This document shows positions 16,217-23,958 of a stretch of 57,263 nucleotides of DNA, piece after piece (the stretch's first letter is position 1; every line of letters begins with the position of its first letter). The notes beneath the pieces are model-generated. The model had not been told where the DNA came from and did not search any database. It saw only the letters and a program-made list of their open reading frames with translations. A program made the position numbers and the translations under genes. This DNA is from Elusimicrobiota bacterium (GTDB taxonomy: Bacteria; Elusimicrobiota; Elusimicrobia; F11), in assembly GCA_003140895.1 (NCBI GenBank), contig PLLH01000043.1:1-57263 (forward strand), in the 5' to 3' direction.

Positions 16217-17572
16217 CTAGGATTCGAGCCTAAACTCCTCGGTTAAGATCGTTTCGCGGCTGGGGGTGGTCGATATTTTTTGGCGGTGGGTGTTTTTGGT
16301 GAGTCTAAATAGGTTTTTGTTGAGTTTGCGGCGGAGAACAACTTCGATCAGCGTGGTTTGATTGGGTTTGACGAGCGTTCCGACGGCATTCTTGGGGCCT
16401 TGGAACGTCAAATCTTCATATGAGACGAGCGGTGAGGCCGAAGGCGCGTGGACGGTGAACCCCAATTTCCCCTCCCGGAGTTCGGTGAGCTGGTCAAAGT
16501 TCAGATAAAAAGAAAAATAATCCGGGTGGGTTGTGTTTTTGTGCTGATGTTCCAAAAACCGCATCGGAAGACGATCGCCCCGGCCTTCGGAATCAATCCA
16601 TTCAATGGCGTAATCGCTCAACCCATTCCCTTGATCGTCCACCACGTGAAAAACAACCTGAGAGTAACGGTCGAGCTTTGTTCGGTCGTGATAAACGTCG
16701 TCTATTTGAAGGGCGTGCGTGCGCGCGGCAAACTCTGCTTCGAGCTTTTCATACGACCGAAGGGTGCTGACCTGTAACGCGGCTTTAATAGCGCTCAACA
16801 CGGTGTGCTCTTTTTTGGGGGAAGCGGGGATTCCTTCCACAATGCCGTACGGAATATCACCATGCGACGTTTTGGGAGCAATAAGGAACGGAACGTTTTC
16901 AATTTTTCCGGTGGAACGGATTCCTTTCGCATCAACAACGACCTTCTGCATGTTGAGGTTGGCTGCGGAGGCGCGAACCGTGCCATCAGACCCTTTCTCA
17001 TACGACGCCGGAACAAGCACGTCGCAATAGCGGATATCAATCCACTGGCCCGTGATCACAAACGGATAGAAACCCGGGAGTTGATGGGTTTTCTTTTTCA
17101 TCCAGACCGAATTGATGTTCCACTCGAAGGGGCTGGCGAGCTGAAGGGCGTTTAAGATATGAACGCCGGGCTCAACTCCTAGTCGCGCGCGGAAGCGGCT
17201 CATTTTGGCTTTGCTGACAGAAGCGAGCCGGGAGCCGTTGTTGGGAGGCGAGAGCATGACCAGGTGGGTCATCGGGTTCCTCCGGCCCATCTTGGCGCCA
17301 TAGGAATCAACCCAGGCGCGCGCGATCATGCCGCCGGTCGAATGCGTGATGCAGGCAAACTTCTTCTTCCCCCACGACGCGCCGTACAAATCACGGAGGG
17401 CACCGTTAAACCCCAGAATGAGATCCTGGACGGTCACGGAGTCGTCCAACGTGACGTACTTCGCCAGATGGAGATGCTTAACGCCAATCCCGAGGGACTT
17501 CAACCGCGCGGGCAGATGCCCGTAGGTTTTGGTGGAGGTGACGTTATAGCCGTGAAGAAGAAGGACGTCCAT
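16217..17572 (-). CDS. Alpha/beta-hydrolase (lipase/esterase-like) with C-terminal extension
   Basis: Serine hydrolase. LLHGYN near the N-terminus forms the oxyanion region. The nucleophile elbow is THSTGG (Ser near residue 88), a variant of GHSxGG. An Asp in KGSDGTV and a His in SHGDIP complete a likely triad. Residues about 290-451 form a beta-rich extension ending in the very basic RRKLNKNLFRLTKNT tail. There is no signal peptide. It follows csgG by 9 bases, so it is the last gene of the lipoprotein operon. A decayed copy of its tail lies at 15323-15412. The substrate is unknown. Confidence 0.82.
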   Translation of the reverse strand: MDVLLLHGYNVTSTKTYGHLPARLKSLGIGVKHLHLAKYVTLDDSVTVQDLILGFNGALRDLYGASWGKKKFACITHSTGGMIARAWVDSYGAKMGRRNPMTHLVMLSPPNNGSRLASVSKAKMSRFRARLGVEPGVHILNALQLASPFEWNINSVWMKKKTHQLPGFYPFVITGQWIDIRYCDVLVPASYEKGSDGTVRASAANLNMQKVVVDAKGIRSTGKIENVPFLIAPKTSHGDIPYGIVEGIPASPKKEHTVLSAIKAALQVSTLRSYEKLEAEFAARTHALQIDDVYHDRTKLDRYSQVVFHVVDDQGNGLSDYAIEWIDSEGRGDRLPMRFLEHQHKNTTHPDYFSFYLNFDQLTELREGKLGFTVHAPSASPLVSYEDLTFQGPKNAVGTLVKPNQTTLIEVVLRRKLNKNLFRLTKNTHRQKISTTPSRETILTEEFRLES

Positions 17573-17581
17573 TCGACGTCG

Positions 17582-18520
17582 TTATTCTTCCAGTCGGCAG
17601 AGGTACGACTGGGCCGGCATGCTCCCTGAGACCACGGTCGCCACAGCGCCGTTATCTCCAAAGAAGGACGCCACTTTGAGGACGCCTATTTCTTTCTCGG
17701 TGCGGCCCAAAACAAGACCCGTTGTGGGGTCTTTGATTTCGCGCCCCTGAGAAAACACTTTCAGTTTCTGACCCACTTGAAGCCCGGCCTCGAGGCCCGC
17801 GTTCAAATAGATGGCTCCGTCTTCCACGGCCGCCACCCGGCACGACCACGGTTTCTTGTTCACCTGGGAGATCAAATTGTCCATGAATTTCACGATGGCC
17901 GCCCGAAGCGCTTCCCCTTCCAGGGTCTCGTCATACTTGGATTTGTTGCCCATGCCGAGGACCTGTCCTGTGGCTTTGCGAACCACGCCTTTCCCGGAAT
18001 CGGCGAAGAGAATTTGGCCGGTTTCGGCGTCCACGACGCGGATATCAACGGTGCATTCCACAATCTGTTGTTTGCTTTGGGTGATAAGGAAATCTTTCCC
18101 TTCGGATTTGGCGCCGAATTGCGAAACGCTGCCGGTGAGGATCGCGTTAAGACCCAGGACTTTGCCCACCTGAGCCGCCGTGCCCGGGTCGATGACGCCG
18201 GTCTGGCCCAGTTTCTGCTCGTCCAGCAGTTTGTCCATCTTGTCCCGCTCAACGACGATAAATTTTCCCGTCTTAGAGAGTTCGGTCATCATAATATCGG
18301 TGGCCGTGGTGCCGAGGCGCGCCGCCGCGTAAGGCGCTTTGACGTCAAAGCCCACGACTCCGATCCGCCGCTTCGGCGCCGTGTACTTGGATTCCACTTT
18401 CTCGGTCACTTTCACCGTGGTTCCTTGTTTCTGTTTGATGGAGGTGGACGGCGCGCACGCGCTCACAAGCGCCATGACGCCGGCCACGAACAAAGATAAA
18501 TGTTTTTGAGTATTCTTCAC
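17582..18520 (-). CDS. CsgG/HfaB-family lipoprotein
   Basis: Signal peptide with lipobox (VSAC, Cys22), then a CsgG-like domain (RRIGVVGFDVK, MMTELSKTGKFIVVERDKMDKLLDE, QVGKVLGLNAILTGSVSQFG). CsgG proteins form outer-membrane secretion channels for curli, but many relatives have other envelope roles. The C-terminal 90 residues (about 220-312) look like a beta-rich domain (DGAIYLNAGLEAGLQVGQKL) as in other CsgG/FlgT-type proteins. GTG start with AGGAGG 9 bases upstream. No curlin subunit genes are nearby, so a classical curli role is not supported. Confidence 0.88.
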   Translation of the reverse strand: MKNTQKHLSLFVAGVMALVSACAPSTSIKQKQGTTVKVTEKVESKYTAPKRRIGVVGFDVKAPYAAARLGTTATDIMMTELSKTGKFIVVERDKMDKLLDEQKLGQTGVIDPGTAAQVGKVLGLNAILTGSVSQFGAKSEGKDFLITQSKQQIVECTVDIRVVDAETGQILFADSGKGVVRKATGQVLGMGNKSKYDETLEGEALRAAIVKFMDNLISQVNKKPWSCRVAAVEDGAIYLNAGLEAGLQVGQKLKVFSQGREIKDPTTGLVLGRTEKEIGVLKVASFFGDNGAVATVVSGSMPAQSYLCRLEE

Positions 18521-18544
18521 GATACAGTCCTCCTGTTTGAATTT

Positions 18545-19246
18545 TTACTTGTTGCGAATAATTCCTTTGATGATGTTTTTACCGGCGCGTTTTCCTTGCG
18601 CGCTGGCGTTATCATCTTCGGCAAAGCCGCTGAACCGATACCCCGGCAGCGTTGAAAGCGTTTTGACGGTGGCTTGCCTCGCCTCTTCTTCCAGCGGCGA
18701 ATTGAAAAGCTTGTCCGTCAATTTCTCCGCCAAGCCTGTCGCTAAATTCTTTTTGGCCTGCTCCGGGTCCAACGTCATGTTGCGCGTGGCGCCGGTCTGC
18801 GAATTCTCCCAGAGGGTGGCGCCCGTCGCGGCGTCCACCATTTTAAGCTGGAGCGTGACTTTCTTCTGGGTGTAGAACCCGATGTTCAAATATCCAAAGG
18901 ATTCCACGTAACCGTACAACAAACCTTGAACACCCAAATCCTGGCCGATTTTGACGGGGTCCAGCGCCCCCAGCTGCCCGCCCTCCGAAATCCCGGCTTC
19001 TTTCAGCTTGTCGTTCACAGTCTGAACGTCTGACACCCGGTACACGGAGTTCTTGAGCGCCAGATACACGTAGCGCTGCATGATGTCGGCGGCGTCCACG
19101 TCATTAGACTCGTTGTCAAAAGGAAGAACCGCCACTGTTTCAACCAAAGGCGGAAGGGTCGGCTTCGCTTTGCATCCCGCTAAGACCAACGCCCCTCCTA
19201 TAAGAAGGAACAGGGCGCTCCGTATTTTTTGTCGGGCCTGGGTCAT
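18545..19246 (-). CDS. GNA1162/DUF799-family lipoprotein
   Basis: 233-residue lipoprotein (lipobox LAGC, Cys25) of the GNA1162 (DUF799) type: VAVLPFDNESNDVDAADIMQ, then a QDLGVQGLLYGYVESFGY block typical of the family. Such proteins are periplasmic-facing outer-membrane lipoproteins related to the CsgG/LpoB fold. The start overlaps the stop of the upstream FlgT-like gene (ATGA), and csgG follows 24 bases downstream, so all are co-expressed. Confidence 0.8.
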   Translation of the reverse strand: MTQARQKIRSALFLLIGGALVLAGCKAKPTLPPLVETVAVLPFDNESNDVDAADIMQRYVYLALKNSVYRVSDVQTVNDKLKEAGISEGGQLGALDPVKIGQDLGVQGLLYGYVESFGYLNIGFYTQKKVTLQLKMVDAATGATLWENSQTGATRNMTLDPEQAKKNLATGLAEKLTDKLFNSPLEEEARQATVKTLSTLPGYRFSGFAEDDNASAQGKRAGKNIIKGIIRNK

Positions 19247-20391
19247 TCCAACTGAAGCATCATCGTGTGGGCTTTGGATTCGATGATTTTAAGCGGGAGC
19301 GTTTTGCTGGCCGAGAGGGCTGAGGCCAACTCCATGGCGTCCGCGCCGTTCTTGAGCTGCACTTCAAATTGAGCTGTTTTTTCGTCGTAGGAACGGAACA
19401 TGAGGTCCGCGATAACCGGCTGGGACACCAGGTGTTTTTTCACGCGGTCCACGTCGGAGAACGACCCCACGCCCTGCACATACACGAGAACCGTTCCGGC
19501 TTTGGCCAAGTTGTCCGCCAGTTGGGCCGAGGTCTCTTCTCCCACCAGATTTCCGACGGTCTCAAGCGATTTGAAGCCGGCCAGCTCGGCGTTGCCGCCC
19601 AAACCGCTGGCTTCCTTGCTTAAGGAAAGGACCACGTCGCTACTGCCGGGGCGCGTGGCTTGAATGGAGAGCCTCGCCCGGTAGGACACGAACCCGCCCA
19701 GCCCGTCCGTCTGAAACGGATAGGCCGACGCGCGGCCGGTGATGTTCACCTCCGCCTCTTTAAGGCGGTCCTGGCCCACCACCACATATCCGCTGTCAAT
19801 CAAACTTTTCTCGAGAGCGCTGGCGGCCGGCCGCTCGGATATGGTTTTTTTATCCACTTCTTCCGACACCAAAACGCTCACGCGCGGCCGTTTGAGAGGC
19901 GGCGCTTTAAGAAGAGACATCCCTTTTAAATCCGCCTCCAAATCTTTAATGGCGACAAGCGCCCGGATCTTGGTTTTATAAAGCCCCTGATCCACGGTCT
20001 CGCTTAAAATGTCGTACTTTTTCACGTAGCCTTCGGTCCGGGCCAGGATGTTGTTTTCAATGGCGATGGCCTGCTCCACCATGGTCTTCGCCGACACAAA
20101 CACCCCGACCGCTTTCTCGACGGCGTTCCGCTGGGCGTCCGTGAGAGAGCCTCGTTTTGTTTTGATGAGATCATTGGCCTCGTACGGCGCCAAGCCTTCG
20201 GCCTCCACCACTTCTCCCTGGTCGGTCTGGCCGATTTTTAAACGGGATTTATTGGCGGCGCACCCGCTTAAAAGAAGCGCGGTTCCCGCCAGAAGCGTCA
20301 GGGCCCCCGAAAAAAAACCCCCGGCTCCCCGCCATACAGTGTGGCGAGGGGCCAGGGGCGACAAAACTCCAATGCTCATAGGCGCCTTCAT
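19243..20391 (-). CDS. Lipoprotein with FlgT-N/LPP20-like domain
   Basis: The mature protein starts at a lipobox Cys (LLSGC) about 44 residues in. Residues about 60-150 resemble the FlgT N-terminal domain (TDAQRNAVEKAVGVFVSAKT, then ILARTEGYVKKYDIL and a TKIRALVAI strand), known from outer-membrane lipoproteins that assemble around flagellar or pilus bases. The rest resembles a CsgG-like middle domain. The n-region is oddly long and reads APRHTVWRGAGG, encoded by a strong hairpin (20327-20351). Met5 (20379), preceded by GAAGG, is an alternative start. No flagellar genes are in the window. Confidence 0.75.
   Translation of the reverse strand: MKAPMSIGVLSPLAPRHTVWRGAGGFFSGALTLLAGTALLLSGCAANKSRLKIGQTDQGEVVEAEGLAPYEANDLIKTKRGSLTDAQRNAVEKAVGVFVSAKTMVEQAIAIENNILARTEGYVKKYDILSETVDQGLYKTKIRALVAIKDLEADLKGMSLLKAPPLKRPRVSVLVSEEVDKKTISERPAASALEKSLIDSGYVVVGQDRLKEAEVNITGRASAYPFQTDGLGGFVSYRARLSIQATRPGSSDVVLSLSKEASGLGGNAELAGFKSLETVGNLVGEETSAQLADNLAKAGTVLVYVQGVGSFSDVDRVKKHLVSQPVIADLMFRSYDEKTAQFEVQLKNGADAMELASALSASKTLPLKIIESKAHTMMLQLE
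20327..20351. repeat. REP-like hairpin inside the signal-peptide region
   Basis: Stem CGCCA/TGGCG extended by CCC/GGG across one bulged base, with a 7-base loop. It is coding sequence for the unusual PRHTVWRG stretch before the signal peptide of the FlgT-like lipoprotein. It looks like an inserted REP-type palindrome; only one copy was seen in the window. Confidence 0.4.
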
Positions 20392-20404
20392 ATTAATGAA
20401 TGGG

Positions 20405-20845
20405 TTATTTAAACTTGACGCCCATCATGTCTTGCAGCCGCTTCTTGTCCAAGCGAAGCGTGACAAGGCATCCGTCGTCGTTGGTCCATTCGGTTTTGAC
20501 GATCTCGGCGCCTTTGATGGCCGCGTCAATCTTGGTTTGAAGAACGGAGTCGGTCTCCATGGCTTTCTCAACCCGGATTCCGCCTTCCAGTTCAACGCCT
20601 TTCACCATGGAAAGCATTTCGTACTGGGCCGCGACAATGGCGGCATTGCGGGAGGTCGCTTTTCTCTGCGTGGAATTTTCCAGCTTGGCGTCAGCCGCGC
20701 CGATGCCGATGGATTCAATCACTTTCTTTTGAACGGCTTCCTGCTCCAGGGTCTTACTGAGTTCGCCCTTTTTCACGTACTCTTTTTGTCCGCCACAGCC
20801 AGCCAACAACAACGCGCCACAAGCAACAATCAGCAACTTATTCAT
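20405..20845 (-). CDS. LPP20-family lipoprotein
   Basis: 146-residue lipoprotein (lipobox LAGC, Cys17) with an LPP20 domain: GIGAADAKLENSTQRKATSR, then AAIVAAQYEMLSMVKGVEL and a final strand LVTLRLDKKRL. LPP20/FlgP proteins form outer-membrane-associated discs or rings in some bacteria. It is the first gene of the operon that continues through the FlgT-like, GNA1162-like, CsgG and hydrolase genes. AAGGAGG lies 7 bases before the ATG. Confidence 0.82.
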   Translation of the reverse strand: MNKLLIVACGALLLAGCGGQKEYVKKGELSKTLEQEAVQKKVIESIGIGAADAKLENSTQRKATSRNAAIVAAQYEMLSMVKGVELEGGIRVEKAMETDSVLQTKIDAAIKGAEIVKTEWTNDDGCLVTLRLDKKRLQDMMGVKFK

Positions 20846-20928
20846 TTACGGCCTCCTTAAAGGTGAGGTTTGGATGTTTTTGATTCTACGAATAAAAGTG
20901 CTTCTGGGAATGACTTTTATCAGTTGTT

Positions 20929-21999
20929 TTACGGGGCGATGGGAACAGCGCCCTTCTCGAATTGAGCCACGCTGACCTGGGCCGCGGCGAGCTCCGCCAT
21001 ATGAGTGAAGGCCACCGCCGCCAGGGACTCGGGGTGCGAAAGAACGATGGGGCGACCGGTGTCCCCGCTTGTGACCACCTCGGCCTCCAGGGGAACCGCG
21101 CCCAAAAAGGGAATTCCGTAATGCGCCGCTTCGGCTTCCGCTCCGCCGCGCGAAAAAATGTTGGTGACGTGTCCGCAGTCGGGACATTTAAACCCGGACA
21201 TATTTTCAACGATCCCCAAAATCGGCACGTCTAATTTCTTGAACATCTCGATGCCTTTGACGCCGTCCGCCAACGACACCGCCTGGGGCGTCGAGACGAA
21301 AATGACGCCGGCCAAAGGCACGGATTGAATCAAGGTGAGCTGGGCGTCGCCGGTTCCGGGTGGAAGATCCACAATCAAATAATCCAAATCGGCCCAATCG
21401 GTTTCCCGAAGAAGTTGTTGAAGAGCGCCGTGCACCATGGGCCCCCGCCAAATCATGGGGGTTTTGGCGTCGGTTAAAAATCCAAGGGACATCAGCTTCA
21501 CGCCGTGCGCCACAAGCGGCGCGATCTTGTTTTCGCCGGAGCCTTCGGGGCGGCCGCTGGCGCCCATCATCAACGGAATATTGGGGCCGTAAATGTCCGC
21601 GTCCAGAAGTCCTACTTTGGCCCCTCGGGCGGCCAAGGCCGTCGCGATATTGACCGCCACGGTTGATTTCCCGACGCCGCCTTTGCAGGCGTAGACGGCG
21701 ATCACGTTCTTGACGCCCTCAATCGGCATTTTCCCCGTCACGGGGCGGGCCTGCGCCACGCGCGCGGTAAATTCAACGTCCACTTTTTTGACGCCGGAGA
21801 GTTTTCCGACCGCGGTTTCAATTCTTTGGCGAAGTTCGTCTTTCAACGGACACGCCGGGGTGGTGAGTTCCAACGTCACATGCACGGCTCCGTTGTCATG
21901 CGACACATTCTTGATCATGCCGAGAGACACGACGTCCCGGTGAAGTTCGGGTTCCTGGACGGTGGAAAGGGCGGATTTGATTTCTTCGAGTGTGGGCAT
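20929..21999 (-). CDS. mrp: Mrp/ApbC-type iron-sulfur cluster carrier ATPase
   Basis: P-loop ATPase that carries Fe-S clusters to target proteins. An N-terminal MIP18/DUF59 domain (about 1-85) is followed by the deviant Walker A CKGGVGKST, LLDADIYGPN (Walker A' region), DLPPGTGDAQ and the CxxC cluster-binding motif (KCPDCG). Length is normal. It lies 12 bases downstream of an NfuA-like gene on the same strand, which fits a joint role in Fe-S cluster delivery. Confidence 0.95.
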   Translation of the reverse strand: MPTLEEIKSALSTVQEPELHRDVVSLGMIKNVSHDNGAVHVTLELTTPACPLKDELRQRIETAVGKLSGVKKVDVEFTARVAQARPVTGKMPIEGVKNVIAVYACKGGVGKSTVAVNIATALAARGAKVGLLDADIYGPNIPLMMGASGRPEGSGENKIAPLVAHGVKLMSLGFLTDAKTPMIWRGPMVHGALQQLLRETDWADLDYLIVDLPPGTGDAQLTLIQSVPLAGVIFVSTPQAVSLADGVKGIEMFKKLDVPILGIVENMSGFKCPDCGHVTNIFSRGGAEAEAAHYGIPFLGAVPLEAEVVTSGDTGRPIVLSHPESLAAVAFTHMAELAAAQVSVAQFEKGAVPIAP

Positions 22000-22011
22000 G
22001 GGGGGTCCGGG

Positions 22012-22290
22012 TCAGTAAAGTTGCTGGGCTTCGATGGCGGTCACTTCAGGGACTTCCATCATGACAATCCGTTCAATGCCGTTTTTAAGCGTCATCGAGG
22101 CCATGGGGCAGCCGCCGCAGGCGCCCTGGAGTTGAAGGGTCAAAACCCCTTCGGGAGACAAATCGACAATCGCGGCGTCGCCGCCGTCGGCCTGAAGCGC
22201 CGGGCGCACTTTGTTGAGCGCCGCTTCAATGCGTTTCTTGGTTCCTTCAATATCGGTGATGAGGTTGGGCTTGTCCTGCTCGGTTGTCAT
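22012..22290 (-). CDS. NifU-C-terminal-domain (Nfu) Fe-S scaffold
   Basis: 92-residue stand-alone Nfu domain: VRPALQADGGDAAIVD, then the cluster-binding CxxC in GACGGCPMAS. It assembles and hands over Fe-S clusters. The start at 22290 is supported by GGAGG 5 bases upstream; a Met four codons earlier lies within that signal. It precedes mrp in the same transcription unit. Confidence 0.93.
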   Translation of the reverse strand: MTTEQDKPNLITDIEGTKKRIEAALNKVRPALQADGGDAAIVDLSPEGVLTLQLQGACGGCPMASMTLKNGIERIVMMEVPEVTAIEAQQLY

Positions 22291-22365
22291 GACGTCCTCC
22301 ATGGGGTTCTCACAAAATTCATTTTACCATTTCTCCGACGACACTTAAGGCCTTTGTCGCGGTCT

Positions 22366-23433
22366 CTACGAATAATAGTGCTGTTGATTGATAAGGAGAT
22401 TCTCCTCTCGGGTTCGAACCAGAAGCCCCAACACCACCTTGGCGATCACGGTCACGGGAATCGCGAAAATAAGGCCGAAAAAGCCCCCCACCTCCACCCC
22501 GGCCAACACCGCGAACAGGATAATCAGCGGATGAAGCTGGACGTGATGCCCGATGATGAGCGGGATCAAAACAAAGTCGTCAAATAATCTAACAAGGAGG
22601 AAGAGGAAAAAGATCCCGAGAAGAAGAGAGAAACTCGCCCCCTGAAAATACGCCACGAGAAGCGCCAGGGATCCTCCCACCACGGGAGCCAAAAAGGGAA
22701 CCAGATTCAGCAGTCCCGTCACGCATCCGAGAAGGACCGCTCCTTTAACGCCAAACAGCCCCAAGCCCGCCATGGACAAAAGCCCCACGCACATGGATTC
22801 CAATAAAATCCCCCGGAAATATCCGCCCAGCTTGGCGTTGATTTCGGCTAGAAGCCCCAGCAGGCTCTCCACGTGTTCGCTGGGCGTCCATTCAAAGAGC
22901 GTATCAATCCATTTCTGGCCTTGGGCAAGGCCGAAAAAGCAGGAGAACGGGATAATGAACACCCACAATCCCAAATGGGCGAAATCAAGAAGATGGGCCG
23001 GCAGGCTCATGAGCACGCTTTCCAAAAACCGGTCCACGCGGAAGGGAATCGTGAACGATTTCGCGTGCGCCCCGATTAATTTTTGGAGAAAAGGCTGGAG
23101 GTGGACATTGATATGGTCGACAAGAGCATTGAGGGTTCCGGCGTAGGTCGGAATTTCGGTCATCGCGGCGCTGGCTTCCCGAACCAAAATCGGGATGAAC
23201 CAACTCGCCATCAATACGGTGCCGCCGAAAAGAAACAAATAGAGGACCATCACCACGCGGCCCCGGCGCAGGCCAAAGCCGACAAACCGGTCCACGAGGG
23301 GATTCACAAAATAGGCGGCCGTGAGCCCCAGGAAAAAAGGGAGAATGACATTCCACGCTCGAAAAAAAACAAACGCGGCCGCGCCCAGACCCGCCAGAAC
23401 AAACACACTGCGCCAGAACCGTCCTTCATTCAT
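22366..23433 (-). CDS. AI-2E/PerM family transporter (UPF0118)
   Basis: Eight-segment integral membrane protein of 355 residues: paired N-terminal helices (VLAGLGAAAFVFFRAWNVIL), a central extracytoplasmic amphipathic region (about 90-160) and C-terminal helices with the family block containing NLVPFLAPVVGG. Members export diverse small molecules or act as Na+/H+ antiporters; the substrate cannot be told. It starts 12 bases after the cyclic-nucleotide-binding gene, so both belong to the GH94 operon. Confidence 0.9.
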   Translation of the reverse strand: MNEGRFWRSVFVLAGLGAAAFVFFRAWNVILPFFLGLTAAYFVNPLVDRFVGFGLRRGRVVMVLYLFLFGGTVLMASWFIPILVREASAAMTEIPTYAGTLNALVDHINVHLQPFLQKLIGAHAKSFTIPFRVDRFLESVLMSLPAHLLDFAHLGLWVFIIPFSCFFGLAQGQKWIDTLFEWTPSEHVESLLGLLAEINAKLGGYFRGILLESMCVGLLSMAGLGLFGVKGAVLLGCVTGLLNLVPFLAPVVGGSLALLVAYFQGASFSLLLGIFFLFLLVRLFDDFVLIPLIIGHHVQLHPLIILFAVLAGVEVGGFFGLIFAIPVTVIAKVVLGLLVRTREENLLINQQHYYS

Positions 23434-23445
23434 AGAAAAGAGGCC

Positions 23446-23958
23446 TCAGCCCTGTCCCTGGCGCGCGACCTGATCCAACTCTTTGTTGGTTTTGCGGAGC
23501 AGCGCCGACAAAAAGATGGCCATGTTCTTCATGAGTTTGACCCCCACCGCCGGATGATGCCGGATCAGGGTGTCCAGCGTCGCCGTGTAAAAAAGGTAGA
23601 TGACGCCGTCTTCGGCCACGGTGGCGGTCGCCGTGCGGGGCATTTGTTCCAAGAGCGCCATTTCCCCGAAGATGTGCCCCGGCCCCAAGGCGCCCAGAAC
23701 GCGCGCCCCTTCACCGGAGGTCCGAGTCAATTCAACGCGGGCCGATTTGATGATAAAAACGGCCTGGCCGATCTGCCCTTCCTTAAACAAAACCTCTCCG
23801 GCCCGGTACGTCCGTTTCTGCATGGCCTGCTTGATCCGCCCCAACTGCCAGGAGTTCATTCCATGGAAAAGCGTGACCTCTCTAAAAAAGGCCAGATCGT
23901 CCCAATGCTGCTCATCTCGAAAAAATTTCCGAAACCACCGCGGTAAAATACTCGTCAT
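23446..23958 (-). CDS. Cyclic-nucleotide-binding domain protein
   Basis: 170-residue soluble protein made of one CRP-type cNMP-binding domain (YRAGEVLFKEGQIGQAVFII, GHIFGEMALLEQMPRTATATV). The phosphate-binding cassette FGEMALL..PRTATA keeps the Arg. There is no DNA-binding domain, so it acts through protein contacts or as a sensor. The ATG at 23958 overlaps the TGA of the GH94 gene (ATGA), which decides the start against an upstream in-frame Met. The coupling suggests control of, or scaffolding with, the phosphorylase or the permease. Confidence 0.88.
   Translation of the reverse strand: MTSILPRWFRKFFRDEQHWDDLAFFREVTLFHGMNSWQLGRIKQAMQKRTYRAGEVLFKEGQIGQAVFIIKSARVELTRTSGEGARVLGALGPGHIFGEMALLEQMPRTATATVAEDGVIYLFYTATLDTLIRHHPAVGVKLMKNMAIFLSALLRKTNKELDQVARQGQG

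Noticed and set aside
17582-18520. Curli biogenesis locus
   Set aside because: Only the CsgG-family protein is present; no curlin subunits, CsgE or CsgF are seen, and the neighbours fit a different lipoprotein operon.
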